A DNA stretch of 64,000 nt from Leifsonia xyli (lineage in GTDB: Bacteria > Actinomycetota > Actinomycetes > Actinomycetales > Microbacteriaceae), in NCBI GenBank assembly GCA_001647635.1, contig CP014761.1, forward strand, positions 2,108,001 to 2,172,000, in the 5' to 3' direction. The notes beneath the pieces are model-generated. The model made no database searches, was not told the origin of the DNA, and was given only the letters and a program-made list of their open reading frames with translations. Shown here piece by piece: positions 41,402 to 50,082 of the stretch. A program made the position numbers and the translations under genes. Position 1 is the first letter of the stretch. Every line of letters starts with the position of its first letter.

Positions 41402-42955
41402 TTAAACCGGTTCGATCCGCGCCCCGCCATCGCGGAGACGAGCCTGCACAATGTCGAGCGGAGCGTCGTGGACGGCCACCCCGAGCGACGCGGCGAGCGC
41501 GGCCGCCGTCCCGGCCGCCTGACCCAGCATCATGTACTGCGGCTCCATCCGGACCGACGCGAAGGCGACCGCGGAGGCCGACAGGCAGACGGGGACCAGA
41601 AGGTTCGACGCGTCCTCGCGACGCGGCAGCAGAGCGGTGTACGGGATGCCGTAGACGGGCACCGGCACCGACAGGTAGCCCTCCGTGAAGACGGTGCCGA
41701 TCGGATCCGGGTGCTCGTACACCCAGCGCCAGACCCGCTGCACCTCGCGAATGTCGATGTGGTACGAGCCGAGGGCGACCGTGTCGGCGGGAACAGCGCC
41801 CGCGAGCAGGTCGTGCTCGGTCAGGACGCGGGAGCCCACCATGCGCCGCGCCTCGCGCACGTACAGCTGGTGCGGGAGGTGGCCGGTGTCGGCGAACTCC
41901 GCCCTCGGCAGCCCCCAGCGCGACAGCTCGCGGCGGATCGCGGCCGGCACAGCGGGGTCGTGCGACAGGAAGTACAGGAACCCGCGCGTGTGCGAGAGAT
42001 GGTGCTGCCGGAGCTCCTCGCGGCGCTCCGGCGAGGCGTCCGGGTACTCCCACGCCGAGCCGTCGAGCACGCTCAGCGAGACCGGTCCGAGCGAGTTGCC
42101 GTCCGCCATCCCGCCGGGGAGGTTCGGCTCGAGACCCAGCATCCGTCCGGCCGTCCGCTCAACGCCCTCGCGTCGGTCGCGGGCGAACAGGCGGCGACCC
42201 AGCTCCCAGTACTCCTCGTCGTAGTCCTCGGGACGGCCGAACGGGATGCGGTCGGCCGCGGTGGTCAGGCACACGCGGTAGCCGTACGACATCACGCCAC
42301 CGTCGCCCTCGCCCAGCTGGGCGAGCGACCGGTCGTGCAGCTGCGGCAGGATGCGGCCCTCGGTGCGCCCGGTCGGGTCGCCCGCGAAGGGCGAGATCCA
42401 CGGCGGCATGGCGTGCATCCCGGGCACCAGCTCCTGTCGCCCTGCGAAGCGCTCGCCGTGGAGGGAGCGGTCCTCGCGGCCGACGCAATACGGCACGCCG
42501 GCCGCCGCCAGCAGGTCGCCCTCGTAGCTCGCGTCCACGAAGACGGACGCCTCGAGTCGGTCGCCCGCGGTGGTGGTCAGCGCCCGCAGCTCGCGCCCGT
42601 CGCGGCCGTCGCCCGTCTCGACGGCATCCTGACGCGCGTCGAACGCGACGTCGACGCCGGCCTGCTCCAGCCACCGCCGGAAGATCGCCTCGGCGACGTG
42701 CGGCTCCGGACCGGCGTAGCGGCCCGGGGTCGTGCCGTAATGCGCGGCGATGTCCGCCCGCAGCCGGGCCGCCGCTCCGCCGAGCGTGCGGACGTCGCCA
42801 ATGTCGGTGTAGCCGAGTCCGCCGGATGTCATCCCGCCGAGGTGCCGCCCGGGTTCGAGGAGGACCACCCGCGCGCCGCCCTCGGCGGCGGCGACCGCGG
42901 CCGCGACCCCAGCCGAGGTCGCACCGTAGACGACGACGTCGGCGGACGGGCTCAT
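41402..42955 (-). CDS. FAD-dependent oxidoreductase of the glycan regulon
   Basis: 517-residue flavoprotein of the FAD_oxidored family (PF12831). The FAD-binding fold is at the N-terminus: DVVVYGATSAGVAAAVAAAE, VVLLEPGRHLGGMTSGGLGY, and DASYEGDLLAAAGVPYCVGR; the C-terminal QYMMLGQAAGTAAALAASLG closes it. Members are often found in polysaccharide or glycoside catabolic clusters and may oxidise a sugar. ATG 42955 overlaps the GH4 stop as ATGA, and the operon (kinase, GH4, this gene) starts at the operator at 45205. The specific substrate is unknown. Confidence 0.85.
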   Translation of the reverse strand: MSPSADVVVYGATSAGVAAAVAAAEGGARVVLLEPGRHLGGMTSGGLGYTDIGDVRTLGGAAARLRADIAAHYGTTPGRYAGPEPHVAEAIFRRWLEQAGVDVAFDARQDAVETGDGRDGRELRALTTTAGDRLEASVFVDASYEGDLLAAAGVPYCVGREDRSLHGERFAGRQELVPGMHAMPPWISPFAGDPTGRTEGRILPQLHDRSLAQLGEGDGGVMSYGYRVCLTTAADRIPFGRPEDYDEEYWELGRRLFARDRREGVERTAGRMLGLEPNLPGGMADGNSLGPVSLSVLDGSAWEYPDASPERREELRQHHLSHTRGFLYFLSHDPAVPAAIRRELSRWGLPRAEFADTGHLPHQLYVREARRMVGSRVLTEHDLLAGAVPADTVALGSYHIDIREVQRVWRWVYEHPDPIGTVFTEGYLSVPVPVYGIPYTALLPRREDASNLLVPVCLSASAVAFASVRMEPQYMMLGQAAGTAAALAASLGVAVHDAPLDIVQARLRDGGARIEPV

Positions 42956-44217
42956 GCGCTCGCGAACTGCGGCAGCAGCTCGCCGCCGGTCTCGAAGAGG
43001 CCGCGCTCGAGAGCGGTCACCAGGTCCCACTGCTGGACCAGCGGATGCGCGAGCAGGGCCTTGCGCACCAGCCGTCGATCACCGGTCACGGCGGCGCGCG
43101 CGGCGAGCCGCTCGTACGCGCTCACGTGCTGGATCAGGCCGAGCAGCTCGGGCGCGACCGGCTCCTGCGGCAGCGGCGTCGCGCCGGCCGCATCCACCCG
43201 GCAGAGCGTCTCGATCACGTCGTCGTCGGCCAGCCCCGCGATGAGCCCGCTGTTGCGCACGTTCACGACGTGGTTGTCGCCGGTTCCTCCGACGAGCGAC
43301 GCGAGGAGCGCCGTCGCCGCCTCGCTGTAGAAGGCGCCGCCCCGTGCCTCCAGCTGCGGCGGCTTCGTGTCGACGCGGGGGTCGGCGTACAGCTCCAGCA
43401 GCTCGCGCTCCACATCGGCGACGACGGTCGCGCGCGGGGTGCCCGCATTCATCTCGGCGACCGTCGCATCGTGCGCGTAGTAGTACTTGAGGTAGTAGGA
43501 CGGCAGCACGCCCAAGTCGCGGATCAGCTCGCCGGTCACGCCGCCCCGGCGGCCGAGCTCGTCGGACCGCTCCGCGATCATCGCGGGCAGCACATCCACT
43601 CCGTCCACCCGGATGTGGCGCACCCAGGACAGGTGGTTGAGGCCCACCGGGTCGACCTCGACGCGGTGCGGCTCGACGCCGTGCTCGCGCGCGATCCAGC
43701 GCTGCACCCCGATCGCGAAGTTGCACAGGCCGATCGCGTGGTGCCCGTCGTCGAGCAGCGCCCGCGTGTTGATGCCGACCGGGTTGGTGAAGTCGACCAC
43801 CCACGCGCCGGGGTTCGCGCGCTCCCGCGCCTCGCGGGCGATGTCGAGCACCACCGGGACGGTACGCAGCGCCTTGGCGAGGCCGCCTGCGCCGGTGGTC
43901 TCCTGGCCCACGCAGCCGCAGGCGAGCGGAAACAGTTCGTCCTGCAGGCGCGCCCGCTGCCCGCCGACGCGGAGCTGGATGAGGACCGCGTCAGCGCCGG
44001 CGATGGCCGCGGTGCGGTCGGTGGTCAGGGTGACCGGCACCTCCGCGCCCTGCCGCGCGAGCATCCGGCGCACCATGCCGCCGACGATCTCGAGGCGCGG
44101 GCCGTCGATGTCCATGAGCCACAGCTCGTCGACCGTGAGGCGTTCGCGCTCGTTCCACAGGCCCGAGACGAGCTCGGGCGTGTAGGTGGAGCCGGCGCCG
44201 ATGACCGTGACCTTCAT
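42952..44217 (-). CDS. GH4-family glycosidase (6-phospho-beta-glucosidase type)
   Basis: 421-residue NAD- and Mn-dependent glycosidase using the oxidation-elimination mechanism of family GH4. NAD fold: KVTVIGAGSTYTPELVSGLW; sugar/metal site: VDFTNPVGINTRALL, GLCNFAIGVQRW (Mn-binding Cys, about residue 172) and VGLNHLSWVRHI (metal His, about 201). ATG 44217 has AAAGGA 7 bases upstream. Phospho-sugar specificity is usual in this branch and fits the sugar kinase encoded just upstream, though the enzyme could be specific for alpha- or beta-links; this is not decidable here. Confidence 0.9.
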   Translation of the reverse strand: MKVTVIGAGSTYTPELVSGLWNERERLTVDELWLMDIDGPRLEIVGGMVRRMLARQGAEVPVTLTTDRTAAIAGADAVLIQLRVGGQRARLQDELFPLACGCVGQETTGAGGLAKALRTVPVVLDIAREARERANPGAWVVDFTNPVGINTRALLDDGHHAIGLCNFAIGVQRWIAREHGVEPHRVEVDPVGLNHLSWVRHIRVDGVDVLPAMIAERSDELGRRGGVTGELIRDLGVLPSYYLKYYYAHDATVAEMNAGTPRATVVADVERELLELYADPRVDTKPPQLEARGGAFYSEAATALLASLVGGTGDNHVVNVRNSGLIAGLADDDVIETLCRVDAAGATPLPQEPVAPELLGLIQHVSAYERLAARAAVTGDRRLVRKALLAHPLVQQWDLVTALERGLFETGGELLPQFASA

Positions 44218-44252
44218 CGCGGGTCCTTTCTGCAGGGTTCGGGGTCGTGGAG

Positions 44253-45185
44253 TCAGCGGGAGGCGGCGCGCTCGCGGAGCGCCCGCACGAGCCCGTCGAC
44301 CGGACGGAAGGCCAGCGGCGCGGGCTCGAAGCCGCGCTCTCGCAGGCCGTCCGAGACGGCGGCGAGGAAGCCGGGGTCGGAGAACAGGCCGCCGGCGAGG
44401 ACGGCCGGGGTGCGGGACCGGGCGGGCGCATCCTGGCCGAAGGCGGCGCGAGTCACCACGCCGGCGAGCAGCAGCGCCTCACCGGCCGCGCGGGCCATGA
44501 GCTCGCTCGCGACGCTGTCCCCGTCGGCGGCCGCCCGGGCGACGACCTGCGCCAGCGCACCGACCGCATCCATCGTCACGACGCCGTCGCGGATGCCGCG
44601 CGCGAGGGCCACCGCATCCGTCGCCCCTGTCGCCGCGAGGACGAGCGGGAGCAGGTCCGTCGCCGGGCCGCGCCCGTCCTCGGCGCGGGCGGCCGCGCGG
44701 ACCGCCTCACGGCCGAGCGCATGGCCGCCGCCCCAGTCGCCGCTCACCCAGCCCAGCGCGGGGACGGTGGCGAGGCCCCGCGGCCCGCAGGCGACGGCGT
44801 TGAGGCCGGCGCCGCAGACGATCGCGAGCGCGTCACCCAGGCCGCCGCCCGCATCCAGCACCGCGACGACGTCTCCCACCGCCTCGACGGAGGCGTTCGG
44901 GAAGGCCGCCGAGAGCGCCTCGGCGTAGGCGACCTCGTCGCCCGGGAAGTCGAGCCCGGCGACGGCCGCCGACACCTCGCCGACGAGCAGCGGATCGACG
45001 CCGGCCTCGGCGAGCAGGGAGGCGACGACGCGCGCGACCGAGGCGGGGCCTCCGCCGCTGCCGGGGCCGATCCTTCGCGTGCGCTCGGGAAGGCCGACCG
45101 CGGCGCGGTCGAGCACCACGACCTCCGTCTTGGAGTTGCCGCCGTCGATCGCGACGGCGAACGGCGGGTGGACGCGGTCTGGCAT
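44253..45185 (-). CDS. BadF/BadG-type sugar kinase (N-acetylglucosamine kinase-like)
   Basis: 310-residue ASKHA-fold kinase. Phosphate loop AVAIDGGNSKTEVVVLDRA (about residue 10), GAGLNAVACGPRG and WVSGDWGGGHALGREAVRAA mark the BadF/BcrA/N-acetylglucosamine-kinase branch, which phosphorylates an amino sugar or related hexose. ATG 45185; AGGA upstream. It is the first gene of the operon kinase-GH4-FAD oxidoreductase and has the 18-bp operator 20 bases upstream of its start. Together with GH4 this supports intracellular processing of a phosphorylated disaccharide. Confidence 0.87.
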   Translation of the reverse strand: MPDRVHPPFAVAIDGGNSKTEVVVLDRAAVGLPERTRRIGPGSGGGPASVARVVASLLAEAGVDPLLVGEVSAAVAGLDFPGDEVAYAEALSAAFPNASVEAVGDVVAVLDAGGGLGDALAIVCGAGLNAVACGPRGLATVPALGWVSGDWGGGHALGREAVRAAARAEDGRGPATDLLPLVLAATGATDAVALARGIRDGVVTMDAVGALAQVVARAAADGDSVASELMARAAGEALLLAGVVTRAAFGQDAPARSRTPAVLAGGLFSDPGFLAAVSDGLRERGFEPAPLAFRPVDGLVRALRERAASR

Positions 45186-45204
45186 GCTGCCATCCTGCCG
45201 CAGA

Positions 45205-45222
45205 TATGGGATCGTTTCCACC
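45205..45222. promoter_or_regulatory. 18-bp LacI operator of the kinase-GH4-FAD operon
   Basis: TATGGGATCGTTTCCACC matches the consensus TRTGGNAWCGWTNCCACA of four other sites (46549, 51583, 51717, 62308) at all but the last base. Located between the kinase start and the stop of the lacI-type gene. Confidence 0.75.
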
Positions 45223-45262
45223 CGGCCTGGCGAGCCTGTGGAGAACCGTCGGAACGGGACCG

Positions 45263-46297
45263 TTACAGCGCGCGTGGGGCGGCCGTCGAGCCGCGCGGGC
45301 GCACCTGCGCCTCGAGCACCGTGGTCTGCGGCTCGGCGCCCGGGTCCTTCAGCCTCTCCAGCAGGCGGTCGAGCGCCGTCTCGCCAAGGGAGACCGCATC
45401 CTGCGCCACCGCGGTGATTCCGGGGCTGACCATGCTCATCCACTCGGAGTCGTCGAACGACACGACGCTGACGTCCTCGGGGATGCGCAGCCCGAGGTCG
45501 TTCGTGGCGCGCCAGACGCCCTCCGCGAGCAGGTTGTTGGCGGCGAAGATCGCGGTCGGATGGTCGCGACGGGCCAGGATGTCGATCGCCGACTTGCGGG
45601 CGCCGTCCGCGTCCCAGCCGGTCGAGATCACCAGCGACGGGTCCGCGTCGATGCCCGAACCCTCGAGCGAGCTGCGGTAGCCCGCGGCGCGCTCGCCGCC
45701 GGTGGTCCACGTCGTCTCGTCGATGAAGAGGGCGATGCGGCGGTGGCCGAGGTCGATGAGGTGGTCGGTCATGCGCTTGGCCACGCCCGCGTTGTCGATG
45801 ATGACGGCGTCGCAGCGGCCGGCCGAGAACTGGCGGTCGGCCTCGATGACGGGGATGTGCTGGCGCACGAGGTAATCGGAGACGTCGCCCGACAGCGGGG
45901 TGACGATCACGCCGGCGACACGGGTGGCGACGAACGCGCGCGCCGCATCCATCTCGGCCTCGGTGGACCCCTGGTCGTCGACGAGCATCATCGTGTAGCC
46001 CTCGCGGCGGGCGCGAGACGCGATGCCGGCGGCGAGATCGGCGTAGAAGGCGTTACGCAGGTCGGAGACCAGCACGCCGATCGTGCGGCTGTCCTGCTTG
46101 CGGAGGCTGCGGGCCATCGCGTGCGGCACATAGCCGAGGGATTCGGCGGCAGCGAGCACACGTTCCCTCACGCCCGCGGCGACGTACCCCTCGCCGCTCA
46201 GGGCACGGGATGTCGTCGACTGCGACACTCCTGCCGCCACGGCGACGTCCTTCAACGTCGCGCGCCGTGGAGCCCCCTCCGCATCGTTCCCGATCAT
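45263..46297 (-). CDS. LacI-family regulator of the dispersed glycan regulon
   Basis: 344-residue repressor: helix-turn-helix ATLKDVAVAAGVSQSTTSRA (about residues 13-32) with hinge HAMARSLRKQ, then the effector domain (GVLVSDLRNAFYADLAAGIA; FAANNLLAEGVWRATNDLGL; VSFDDSEWMSMVSPGITAVA). It is located centrally between two of the five matching operators, divergent from the permease operon, so it most likely represses all of them and is released by an intracellular sugar. ATG 46297 follows GGGAGAGG; the frame upstream to 46567 is not supported. The 309 bases upstream (46298-46606) hold the permease-operon promoter and operator and no gene. Confidence 0.9.
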   Translation of the reverse strand: MIGNDAEGAPRRATLKDVAVAAGVSQSTTSRALSGEGYVAAGVRERVLAAAESLGYVPHAMARSLRKQDSRTIGVLVSDLRNAFYADLAAGIASRARREGYTMMLVDDQGSTEAEMDAARAFVATRVAGVIVTPLSGDVSDYLVRQHIPVIEADRQFSAGRCDAVIIDNAGVAKRMTDHLIDLGHRRIALFIDETTWTTGGERAAGYRSSLEGSGIDADPSLVISTGWDADGARKSAIDILARRDHPTAIFAANNLLAEGVWRATNDLGLRIPEDVSVVSFDDSEWMSMVSPGITAVAQDAVSLGETALDRLLERLKDPGAEPQTTVLEAQVRPRGSTAAPRAL

Positions 46298-46510
46298 CGC
46301 ACCTCTCCCCCGGGCGCCGGAGCGCCGGACGCCCGGCGAAGTCCACCATAACGGTCGAGGCGGCGTCCCGGCGCGCCGGAGGCCCGGTGACGCTGCCCCC
46401 GTCCGGGTGTACCGTGCGCCGCAACACGCAGAACCCCCGCCGGCACGTCCGCAGCCAGTGACCGGTCCGCATCGCGAGAGGCCTCCCGCCCGGGAAAGCA
46501 CTGGGCGCGG

Positions 46511-46540
46511 TTGCACCGCCCGCTCACGAGGACTTATAGT
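46511..46540 (+). promoter_or_regulatory. Promoter of the permease operon
   Basis: TTGCAC (46511-46516) and TATAGT (46535-46540) are 18 bases apart. The expected start point falls at the left end of the operator at 46549, so repressor binding would block initiation. Confidence 0.7.
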
Positions 46541-46548
46541 CGCTGCTA

Positions 46549-46566
46549 TGTGGTAACGATGCCACA
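46549..46566. promoter_or_regulatory. 18-bp LacI operator of the permease operon
   Basis: TGTGGTAACGATGCCACA, palindromic with two mismatched pairs, 9 bases beyond the -10 hexamer. The best-conserved member of the five-site family together with 51717. Confidence 0.8.
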
Positions 46567-46606
46567 CCGCGCCGATGGTGGCGGGGGACGGATCGAAAGG
46601 GTGGCG

Positions 46607-46651
46607 ATGAGGATCACCGAGCTCGATGACGCGACACGGGGAGGCCGGTGA
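46607..46651 (+). CDS. 14-codon leader peptide coupled to the permease gene
   Basis: ATG 46607 has AAAGGG 6 bases upstream and encodes MRITELDDATRGGR; its TGA overlaps the permease ATG in the form TGATG. Too short for a protein domain, but the ribosome site is good and the overlap is exact. It may serve as a coupling leader for the transporter genes. It is not rich in any single amino acid, so attenuation in the classical sense is unlikely. Confidence 0.45.
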   Translation: MRITELDDATRGGR

Positions 46652-47619
46652 TGGCCGTTCTCACCGACGCGTCTGGTGGCAAGACCCGGACGGGTGACCG
46701 CAAGCCGGAGAAGAAGCGGGCCACGAAGTACAACAGGCGCGAGGCGATCGCGGGCTATCTCTTCATCAGCCCGTGGATCATCGGCTTCCTCGTGTTCACA
46801 CTCGGCGCGATGCTATACAGCCTCTTCATCTCGTTCAGCAACTACAACCTGGCGACGAACAGCGCGAGCCCGGCCGGCGTCGACAACTACGCCGAGCTGT
46901 TCAACGACCCGAAGGTCGCGCTGTCGCTGGGCAACACGCTCTTCTACGCGGTGATGGCCGTTCCGCTGGAGATCATCTTCGCGCTCCTCCTGGCCCTCCT
47001 GCTCAACTGGGTGGGGCGCGGGGCCGGCGTCTTCCGCACTCTCTACTACCTGCCGAAGATGACCCCCGCGGTCGCCACGGCCTCCATCTTCCTGCTGCTG
47101 CTGAACGGCAACACGGGTGCGATCAACCGCTTCCTCGCGCTGTTCGGCATCGAGGGCCCGCAGTGGCTGATCGACCCGAACTGGGTGAAGCCGTCGATCG
47201 TGCTGATGACCCTGTGGGGCGTCAGCGGCACGATGGTGATCTTCCTCGCGGCCCTCAAGAACGTGCCGCAGGACCTCTATGAGGTGGCCTCCCTGGATGG
47301 CGCCGGCGCCGTCCGCAAGTTCTTCACGATCACCATCCCGATGATCTCCCCGGCGATCTTCTTCAACGTGGTCGTGCTCACGATCGCGGCGTTGCAGGTG
47401 TTCGATCAGGCTTACCTGCTGTTCTGGCGAGATCAGACGAACGCCTCGCCCGACTCGTCACTGTTCTACGGCGTCTATCTGTTCCAGCAGGCCTTCCGGC
47501 AGTTCAACTTCGGCTTCGCCGCGGCGATGGCGTGGCTGCTGTTCGTGATCATCCTCCTGATCACCCTGGTCCAGGTGAAGGTCAGCAACCGCCTCGTCTA
47601 CTACGAAGGAGACAAGTGA
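46651..47619 (+). CDS. ABC sugar transporter permease, MalF type (glycan regulon)
   Basis: 322-residue membrane subunit of a CUT1 carbohydrate importer with about six helices (AGYLFISPWIIGFLVFTLGA first). Coupling loop EVASLDGAGAVRKFFTITIP near residue 212. ATG 46651 has GGGGAGG 6 bases upstream; a GTG at 46648 is less likely. The stop overlaps the next permease start as TGATG. The matching binding protein is probably the one at 50125-51495, 1.5 kb away on the other strand, which carries the same operators. No ATPase gene is nearby. Confidence 0.93.
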   Translation: MAVLTDASGGKTRTGDRKPEKKRATKYNRREAIAGYLFISPWIIGFLVFTLGAMLYSLFISFSNYNLATNSASPAGVDNYAELFNDPKVALSLGNTLFYAVMAVPLEIIFALLLALLLNWVGRGAGVFRTLYYLPKMTPAVATASIFLLLLNGNTGAINRFLALFGIEGPQWLIDPNWVKPSIVLMTLWGVSGTMVIFLAALKNVPQDLYEVASLDGAGAVRKFFTITIPMISPAIFFNVVVLTIAALQVFDQAYLLFWRDQTNASPDSSLFYGVYLFQQAFRQFNFGFAAAMAWLLFVIILLITLVQVKVSNRLVYYEGDK

Positions 47620-48587
47620 TGTCGTCCGCGACCCAGTCCGCACCGGCCGCGGCACCGCTCGCCTCCGAGCTGCAGACCGCGCAGGCCCAGACCGGCAAGA
47701 CGTCCGGCAAGGGCGACAAGCCCGTGGGCAGCCGCTGGTACCGCCCGAAGTCGATCGTCGCGAAGACCCTGCTGTGGATCGTCGCGATCGGATTCGCGCT
47801 GCTGTTCCTCTATCCCTTCGCCTGGCTGCTCGCGGCGAGCCTCAAGCCGCGGCAGGAGGTGTTCGACAACTCGCTGTGGCCCAAGACATTCACACCGCAG
47901 AACTACGTCGAGGTGTGGAACCAGCTGCCGCTGCTCTCGTGGATCGGCAACAGCGTCATCATCGCGGTGCTCGCCGCCGGCCTGGTGGCGATCTCGAGCT
48001 CGATCGTCGCGTTCGGCTTCGCCTACTTCAAGTTCCCGGGGCGGACGCTGCTGTTCGGCCTGGTGCTCGCGACGATGATGCTCCCGGGCGCGGTGACGAT
48101 GGTCCCCCAGTACCTCATCTGGAAGAACCTCGGCCTGGTCGGCACCTGGATCCCGCTGTTCGGCATGAACCTGTTCGGCTCGGCGTTCTACATCTTCCTG
48201 CAGCGGCAGTTCTTCATGGGGCTGCCGCGTGAGCTGTTCGAGGCCGCCCGCCTCGACGGCGCCAGCTACTGGAAGCTGTTCACGCGGATCGCGATGCCGC
48301 TCAGCATCCCGTCGTTCATCATCATCTTCCTGTTCGAGTTCCAGGCCAGCTGGAACAACCTGCAGGCGGCGCTGATCTACCTGAACGCGGGAGGCGTCGA
48401 CGGCTTCACCGTCCCGCTCGGCATCTCGTACGCGATGACCACGTTCAGCCCGACCAACGGCGGGCACGGCGACTACCAGTTCGTGATGGTGGCCGCCCTG
48501 ATCGTGACGCTGCCCATGCTGCTGCTGTTCGGCTTCGGCCAGCGGTACTTCATCGAGGGGGTGGCGACCCAGGGCCGCAAGGGCTGA
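47619..48587 (+). CDS. ABC sugar transporter permease, MalG type (glycan regulon)
   Basis: 322-residue partner permease. After a 45-residue Ala/Gln/Lys-rich cytoplasmic tail (TQSAPAAAPLASELQTAQAQ) come about six membrane segments; the coupling loop EAARLDGASYWKLFTRIAMP lies near residue 212. ATG 47619 follows AAGGAG at 7 bases and overlaps the previous stop. A long hairpin terminator ends the operon. Confidence 0.93.
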   Translation: MSSATQSAPAAAPLASELQTAQAQTGKTSGKGDKPVGSRWYRPKSIVAKTLLWIVAIGFALLFLYPFAWLLAASLKPRQEVFDNSLWPKTFTPQNYVEVWNQLPLLSWIGNSVIIAVLAAGLVAISSSIVAFGFAYFKFPGRTLLFGLVLATMMLPGAVTMVPQYLIWKNLGLVGTWIPLFGMNLFGSAFYIFLQRQFFMGLPRELFEAARLDGASYWKLFTRIAMPLSIPSFIIIFLFEFQASWNNLQAALIYLNAGGVDGFTVPLGISYAMTTFSPTNGGHGDYQFVMVAALIVTLPMLLLFGFGQRYFIEGVATQGRKG

Positions 48588-48599
48588 GTCGCATCCCGA

Positions 48600-48638
48600 T
48601 TACCGGGCGCGTTGGACATCGTCCATCGCGCCCGGTAA
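48600..48638 (+). terminator. Terminator of the permease operon
   Basis: TTACCGGGCGCG (48600-48611) pairs exactly with CGCGCCCGGTAA (48627-48638); inside, TGGAC and GTCCA continue the stem around an ATC loop. CATTTAA follows. It lies 12 bases after the permease stop. Confidence 0.85.
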
Positions 48639-48719
48639 CATTTAACCCCCTAGCGACGATTTCCGGATCGAGCCGGCGGGTGGGAGGACCACCTGTTCCG
48701 GATTCGAAAGGCCCACGTC

Positions 48720-49985
48720 GTGACCTCCTCTCCCTCTCCTTCGTTGTTCGCGTCCCGCGACTTCCGGCTGCTGCTGGCCGGCCAGACGACCAGTCAGCTC
48801 GGCGCGCAGATCGCCGGCGTGGCGCTTCCGCTGCTCGCGGTGGTGACCCTCCACGCGACCCCGTTCGAGGTCGGGATGCTGGGCGCCGCATCCACCATCG
48901 CCTTCGCCGTGCTGGGGCTTCCGGCCGGGGCGTGGATCGACCGCGTCCGCCGGCGGCCGGTCCTCGTCGCGAGCGACCTCGTGCGCGCGGTGCTGCTCGC
49001 GACCATCCCGCTCGCCGCGCTGCTCGGCGTGCTGTCGATGGGGCAGCTGCTCCTGGTGTCGCTGCTGACCGGGGTGGCCCGCGTGTTCTTCGACGTCGGC
49101 TATCGCAGCTACCTGCCCGCGGTGATCGGCCGGGACAGGGTGCTCGCCGGCAACTCGTCGCTCGAGTTCGTGCGCGCCTCCGGTCAGGTGGCGGGACCCG
49201 CCCTCGGCGGCGTGCTGGTGTCGCTGATCGGGGCGGCGTCGGTGCTGCTGGTGCAGGCGGGCACGTTCGCGGTATCGGCGTTGTGCCTGGTCGGCATCCG
49301 GGCGCCGGAGCCTGCGCCCGTCGCCTCGTCGGGGCGCCAGCGCCTGCGGGACGGGATCGCCGAGGGGCTCGGCTTCGTGTTCCGGTCGCGGGTGCTGCGG
49401 GCGACCGCGACTGCGAGCGCGCTGAGCAATTTCTCGTTCGCGATCGCCTCCGCCGTGAATATGGTGTTCCTGTCGCGCACCCTGGGCCTCTCGCCGGCGC
49501 TGATCGGCCTCGTGATCGCCGTGGGGTCGGTGACCGTGATGGTCGGCGCGGCGTTCACCACCCGCCTGTCGCGTGCGGTCGGACCGGTGCGGATCGTGTG
49601 GCTGTCCCTGGCGGTGACCGCGCCCCTGTCGCTCCTCGGCGCCTTCGCCCAGCCGGGATGGTGGACGCTGCTGATCGTCCTCGGAATCGCCGCCGGCGAG
49701 CTCGGACAGATCGTCTACGCCATCACGCAGGTGAGCCTGAGGCAGCAGGTCTGCCCGGACCGCATCCTGGGCCGCGTGAACGCGACCATGCAGGTGGTCG
49801 TGATGGGCCTGTTCCCCGTCGGGGCGCTCGTCGGCGGCATCCTGGGCGAGGTCGTCGGTCCGCGCTGGACGCTGGTCGTGGCCGGGACGCTGCTCCTCGC
49901 GTGCCCCGTGGTGCTGTGGTCGGCGCTCCGCGGCGCCCGCGAGGTCTCCGACCTCCCCGACGCCGCCCCCGCCGCGGTCCCATGA
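48720..49985 (+). CDS. MFS transporter, 421 residues
   Basis: Twelve-helix major facilitator protein. Between helices 2 and 3 lies GAWIDRVRRRPVLVASDLVR, the D-R-x-x-R-R loop of the family; RSYLPAVIGRDRVLAGNSSL and the C-terminal RVNATMQVVVMGLFPVGALV are typical of drug- or macrolide-efflux-like permeases (MFS_3 group). GTG 48720 has AAAGG 8 bases upstream. It follows the permease terminator and has no operator of the glycan regulon, so it is probably independent although it separates the permeases from their binding protein. Confidence 0.9.
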   Translation: MTSSPSPSLFASRDFRLLLAGQTTSQLGAQIAGVALPLLAVVTLHATPFEVGMLGAASTIAFAVLGLPAGAWIDRVRRRPVLVASDLVRAVLLATIPLAALLGVLSMGQLLLVSLLTGVARVFFDVGYRSYLPAVIGRDRVLAGNSSLEFVRASGQVAGPALGGVLVSLIGAASVLLVQAGTFAVSALCLVGIRAPEPAPVASSGRQRLRDGIAEGLGFVFRSRVLRATATASALSNFSFAIASAVNMVFLSRTLGLSPALIGLVIAVGSVTVMVGAAFTTRLSRAVGPVRIVWLSLAVTAPLSLLGAFAQPGWWTLLIVLGIAAGELGQIVYAITQVSLRQQVCPDRILGRVNATMQVVVMGLFPVGALVGGILGEVVGPRWTLVVAGTLLLACPVVLWSALRGAREVSDLPDAAPAAVP

Positions 49986-49991
49986 CCACCC

Positions 49992-50047
49992 GAAGGGCAG
50001 GTACTTGCGGCGACCGGCGGCGTGTCGACCGCAACAAGCTGCCCTTC
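49992..50047 (+). repeat. 56-bp inverted-repeat element, copy c
   Basis: Best-conserved copy: arms GAAGGGCAGGTACTTGCGG and CCGCAACAAGCTGCCCTTC pair nearly perfectly around a centre containing GGCGTGTCGACCG. It starts 7 bases after the MFS stop and precedes the hairpin at 50083. Confidence 0.88.
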
Positions 50048-50082
50048 GGCGGAGGTCGGCGGAGGTGGGCGGGGACGCAGAA

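Noticed and set aside
48655..48720. Direct repeat TTCCGGAT upstream of the MFS gene as an operator
   Set aside because: Two 8-base matches 46 bases apart in GC-rich DNA with no symmetry or matching site elsewhere are likely chance.
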